Shown: in pieces, positions 8,761-10,549 of the stretch
Position numbering within the stretch: position 1 is the stretch's first letter
Layout: every line of letters starts with the position of its first letter
Source of the DNA: Thoreauomyces humboldtii
Lineage: Eukaryota > Chytridiomycota > Chytridiomycetes > Spizellomycetales > Powellomycetaceae
Assembly: GCA_027596035.1 (NCBI GenBank)
Contig: JADGJA010000801.1
Location: forward strand, 1-10,549
DNA length: 10,549 nt
Direction: 5' to 3'
Notes under the pieces: model-generated
Told to the model about the DNA's origin: nothing
Databases searched by the model: none
What the model saw: only the letters and a program-made list of their open reading frames with translations
Program-made: the position numbers and the translations under genes

Positions 8761-9317
8761 TTTCAGCAATCAGTCACAACCTATAGACCCTTTATTTCGT
8801 CAGCCAAAAGTCGTCCCTCCTCCCTATCAGCAGTTTGGGTGATCGAAATTTATCAGAGATGCATAGATGGAGGGAGTGGAGCGAGGGGGAGCGAAGGATG
8901 CGCCAGTGGAGCTGCCAAGCCACATCGGGATGAAGCACAACGTCCAGCTTCTCCCGCCTTCTTCCTCAACTCCACATTCAGCATTCATAGCACCCCATTC
9001 AACAATAAGACTTCTTTACCACCACTCCAGAGCTCAAGGCGCTGCGTTACGGACTCCAAAGAACATGCTTCCGATGTCGAAACTCCATCGTTGGAGGCAC
9101 TGTCGAGCACACTCTTAAATTGATGTCCAAGCCACTGCGCCTTCGTCCGCCTTGGGAAGCGGCCGTCATGATCGTGCTGTGCAGCTCCCCACCCACCCAT
9201 TCAAGCAAATCCTAGCAGGTGCGTAAGGCTGAAGACATGGGAAGAACACAGCGTTACGGATCGGAAGGCGATGATTACAGGCCTGGTTTATGATGGATCG
9301 GGCCGACTGGATTGGAG
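8761..9317. other. intergenic region upstream of eL41, no gene seen
   Basis: The plus frame from 8867 to 9118 is open but unrecognised and lacks splice support. The segment lies between the decayed copy and the promoter of the intact eL41 gene. No repeats or RNA genes were supported here. Confidence 0.5.
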
Positions 9318-9341
9318 GGATGGATGGATGGATGGATGGAT
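9318..9341 (+). repeat. (GGAT)6 tetranucleotide repeat upstream of eL41
   Basis: Six perfect GGAT units lie about 95 bases before the eL41 start codon. The equivalent place in the decayed upstream copy has no such run, only TTGGAGAACCCATGGAG, so the repeat probably expanded after the duplication. Confidence 0.9.
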
Positions 9342-9435
9342 AGGCAGGACACCAGACCGCGTTGCCGATCCGTGATGCAATTCTTTTGACCATACCCATT
9401 CATTTACACTTACCCTCGTTTCCCTATCAATAGAC

Positions 9436-9670
9436 ATGCGTGATAAGTATGTGACTATTCGACCCTCCGCTGCGACCTGAAGCTCCTGGCTCTCCCGATG
9501 TTCCTGGTGCTCCTGATGCTGACACCACACCTTTTTTTCTAGGTGGCGTAAGAAGCGCCAGCGAAGGCTCAAGCGTAAGAGAAGAAAGATGGTATGCGAT
9601 TTTGTTTTGTTTGGAAACCAGCCTTCTTGGCTCATGCTCTTCTCGTTCTTAGCGCGCGCGTTCCAAGTAG
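9436..9670 (+). CDS. RPL41: 60S ribosomal protein eL41 (three small exons)
   Basis: This is the smallest ribosomal protein: a single very basic helix bridging the large and small subunits. Exons are 9436-9446 (11 nt), 9543-9591 (49 nt) and 9653-9670 (18 nt), giving 25 residues, the normal length. Exon 1 encodes MRD plus two bases of the Lys codon. Exon 2 completes Lys and continues WRKKRQRRLKRKRRKM. Exon 3 adds RARSK and TAG. Intron 1 (96 nt) has GTATGT, a CTGAC branch site at 9519-9523 and a T-rich CTAG acceptor. Intron 2 (61 nt) runs from GTATGC to TTCTTAG. The match to the near-invariant eukaryotic eL41 sequence is essentially complete. A pyrimidine-rich leader (CTTACCCTCGTTTCCCTATC) precedes the ATG, which has G at -3. 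No exon is long enough to be found by ORF length. A decayed copy lies 0.9 kb upstream. Confidence 0.96.
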
Positions 9671-10397
9671 ATGCCACGCGGGCAGGTTGCGCGTCCGCTC
9701 CTTATATCACCATCTATCAACAACCACCTTACCACGAGAAACCCTGTGGGGATGGCGAATGCGGATGGCTGGGATTCGGAGACGGACAACTGGGCGGTCT
9801 CTCTTTGCGAGAAGGGAATTGTTCAGCATCGCAAGCGCACATCGGCAAAAGCATGGAAAGCGGAGTCGCGCTCCTGGGAAAGGCAGATGGGCATACACAT
9901 GGCAATTCCAGCCGTGGCTCTTCTTCGGATTTGGTCGTGCGAATTCCCACTTTTCTGGTCTTTGGTCGATTTGGGAAGGAAATACACTGTTGTGTTCCAT
10001 CCATCATCTTCTTTGCACTGTAAGGTTGTGCATGCTTCGCAGGAGTCGTGTTGCTGCACTGTGGCGATCCTTTGCGGGATCGCGGTGGGTTGGGCCGCAA
10101 CGGTTCCTGGATCAGTGATTTTCTGTAGCACGTAAGAGAGATTCCTAAGGTCGCGAGCCGGATGCAGCATCGTACGTGTGGAGGGGCGATGCTGTATTCG
10201 ACGATGTTGTGTTGACGGGGGGTTGGGAACTGCTTGCTGCTCGGTTGGTTTTGGATGATGATGCTGTAAGCCAGAAGAAGGGCATCGGACACGCACGCAC
10301 GCTTCGCTTCCCTTTCGCTTTGGCGACATTTTCCTTTTTCCTCGAGCGCAATCTTGCCCTTTCGCAATCCCCCAGAGACGGGAAACCAGCAATCCCC

Positions 10398-10418
10398 ACT
10401 ACTACTACCACTACTACT
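10398..10418 (+). repeat. ACT trinucleotide repeat (one ACC interruption)
   Basis: Seven triplets, six ACT and one ACC, are followed by degenerate GCT-ACA. It lies in apparent non-coding sequence near the right edge. Confidence 0.8.
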
Positions 10419-10457
10419 GCTACAGCATACTACTCGAAGGCACTCCGCTTCCTGCAT

Positions 10458-10469
10458 CGTCGTCGTCGT
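10458..10469 (+). repeat. (CGT)4 short repeat
   Basis: Four CGT triplets are seen in apparent non-coding sequence. It is a minor simple repeat. Confidence 0.7.
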
Positions 10470-10549
10470 ATTAGGGCATCAACCGTCCTCGGTCCGAAAG
10501 CGGGTGCGACATATACCCCATCCCTTGGTCGCGTCGCTCAGGATTCCTC

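Larger units (their letters stand above)
9671..10549. other. 3' flank of eL41 and intergenic sequence, no gene supported
   Basis: The first 120 or so bases should be eL41 3' UTR and downstream sequence shared with the decayed copy. Beyond that the frames are open by composition but show no family motif. The right edge may be the start or end of another gene, which cannot be judged from the part present. Confidence 0.5.

Noticed and set aside
9447..9542. Possible intronic C/D snoRNA in eL41 intron 1 (TGATG and CTGA motifs close together).
   Set aside because: The motifs are too close and lack the terminal stem. The CTGAC is better explained as the branch site.
9729..10457. A 242-codon minus-strand open frame downstream of eL41.
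   Set aside because: It has no recognisable family and a Ser-rich start from the ACT repeat. It overlaps the eL41 3' flank that is shared with the pseudogene, so it is probably fortuitous.
10465..10549. A minus-strand frame entering from the right edge (NPERRDQGMGYMSHPLSD... to a stop).
   Set aside because: It could be the C-terminus of a neighbouring gene, but it is under 30 codons with no known motif and a second frame is equally open, so it cannot be supported.

Overview
This window looks like nuclear DNA from a filamentous or yeast-like fungus, most likely a basidiomycete. The evidence is short GT-AG introns (61 to 176 bases, plus one of 295) with CTAAC/CTGAC-like branch sites, GC-rich third codon positions, no operons, and four genes whose products are eukaryotic or fungal in type. 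The phylum is an inference from intron density and base composition.

Layout. Bases 1-441 may hold the 3' end of a plus-strand gene, but I could not close its splicing. Bases 442-1359 show no gene. A five-exon minus-strand gene at 1360-2261 encodes the mitochondrial ATP synthase delta subunit (ATP16 type, 160 aa). A divergent intergenic stretch of 1.25 kb leads to a two-exon plus-strand gene at 3513-3869 for a small I78-family peptidase inhibitor (85 aa). It converges with a large minus-strand gene at 4484-6795. That gene encodes a 648-aa low-complexity, His/Ser/Pro-rich protein ending in a C-terminal zinc-binding domain of the WRKY-GCM1 superfamily (FAR1/AFT-like), so a probable transcription factor. 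It has a pyrimidine-rich leader (about 6796-7670) with an upstream ORF and a (CT)10 tract.

The right third contains the 25-aa ribosomal protein eL41 (RPL41) in three tiny exons at 9436-9670. About 0.9 kb upstream in the same orientation is a decayed copy of the same locus (8511-8628). It keeps part of both flanks, lacks the first intron at exactly the exon junction, and carries an in-frame stop. This copy and the exon structure of eL41 are the most noteworthy features.

The genes do not form a pathway. They are housekeeping genes (respiration, ribosome), a small inhibitor and a regulator. I see no mobile element, CRISPR array, tRNA, rRNA or biosynthetic cluster.
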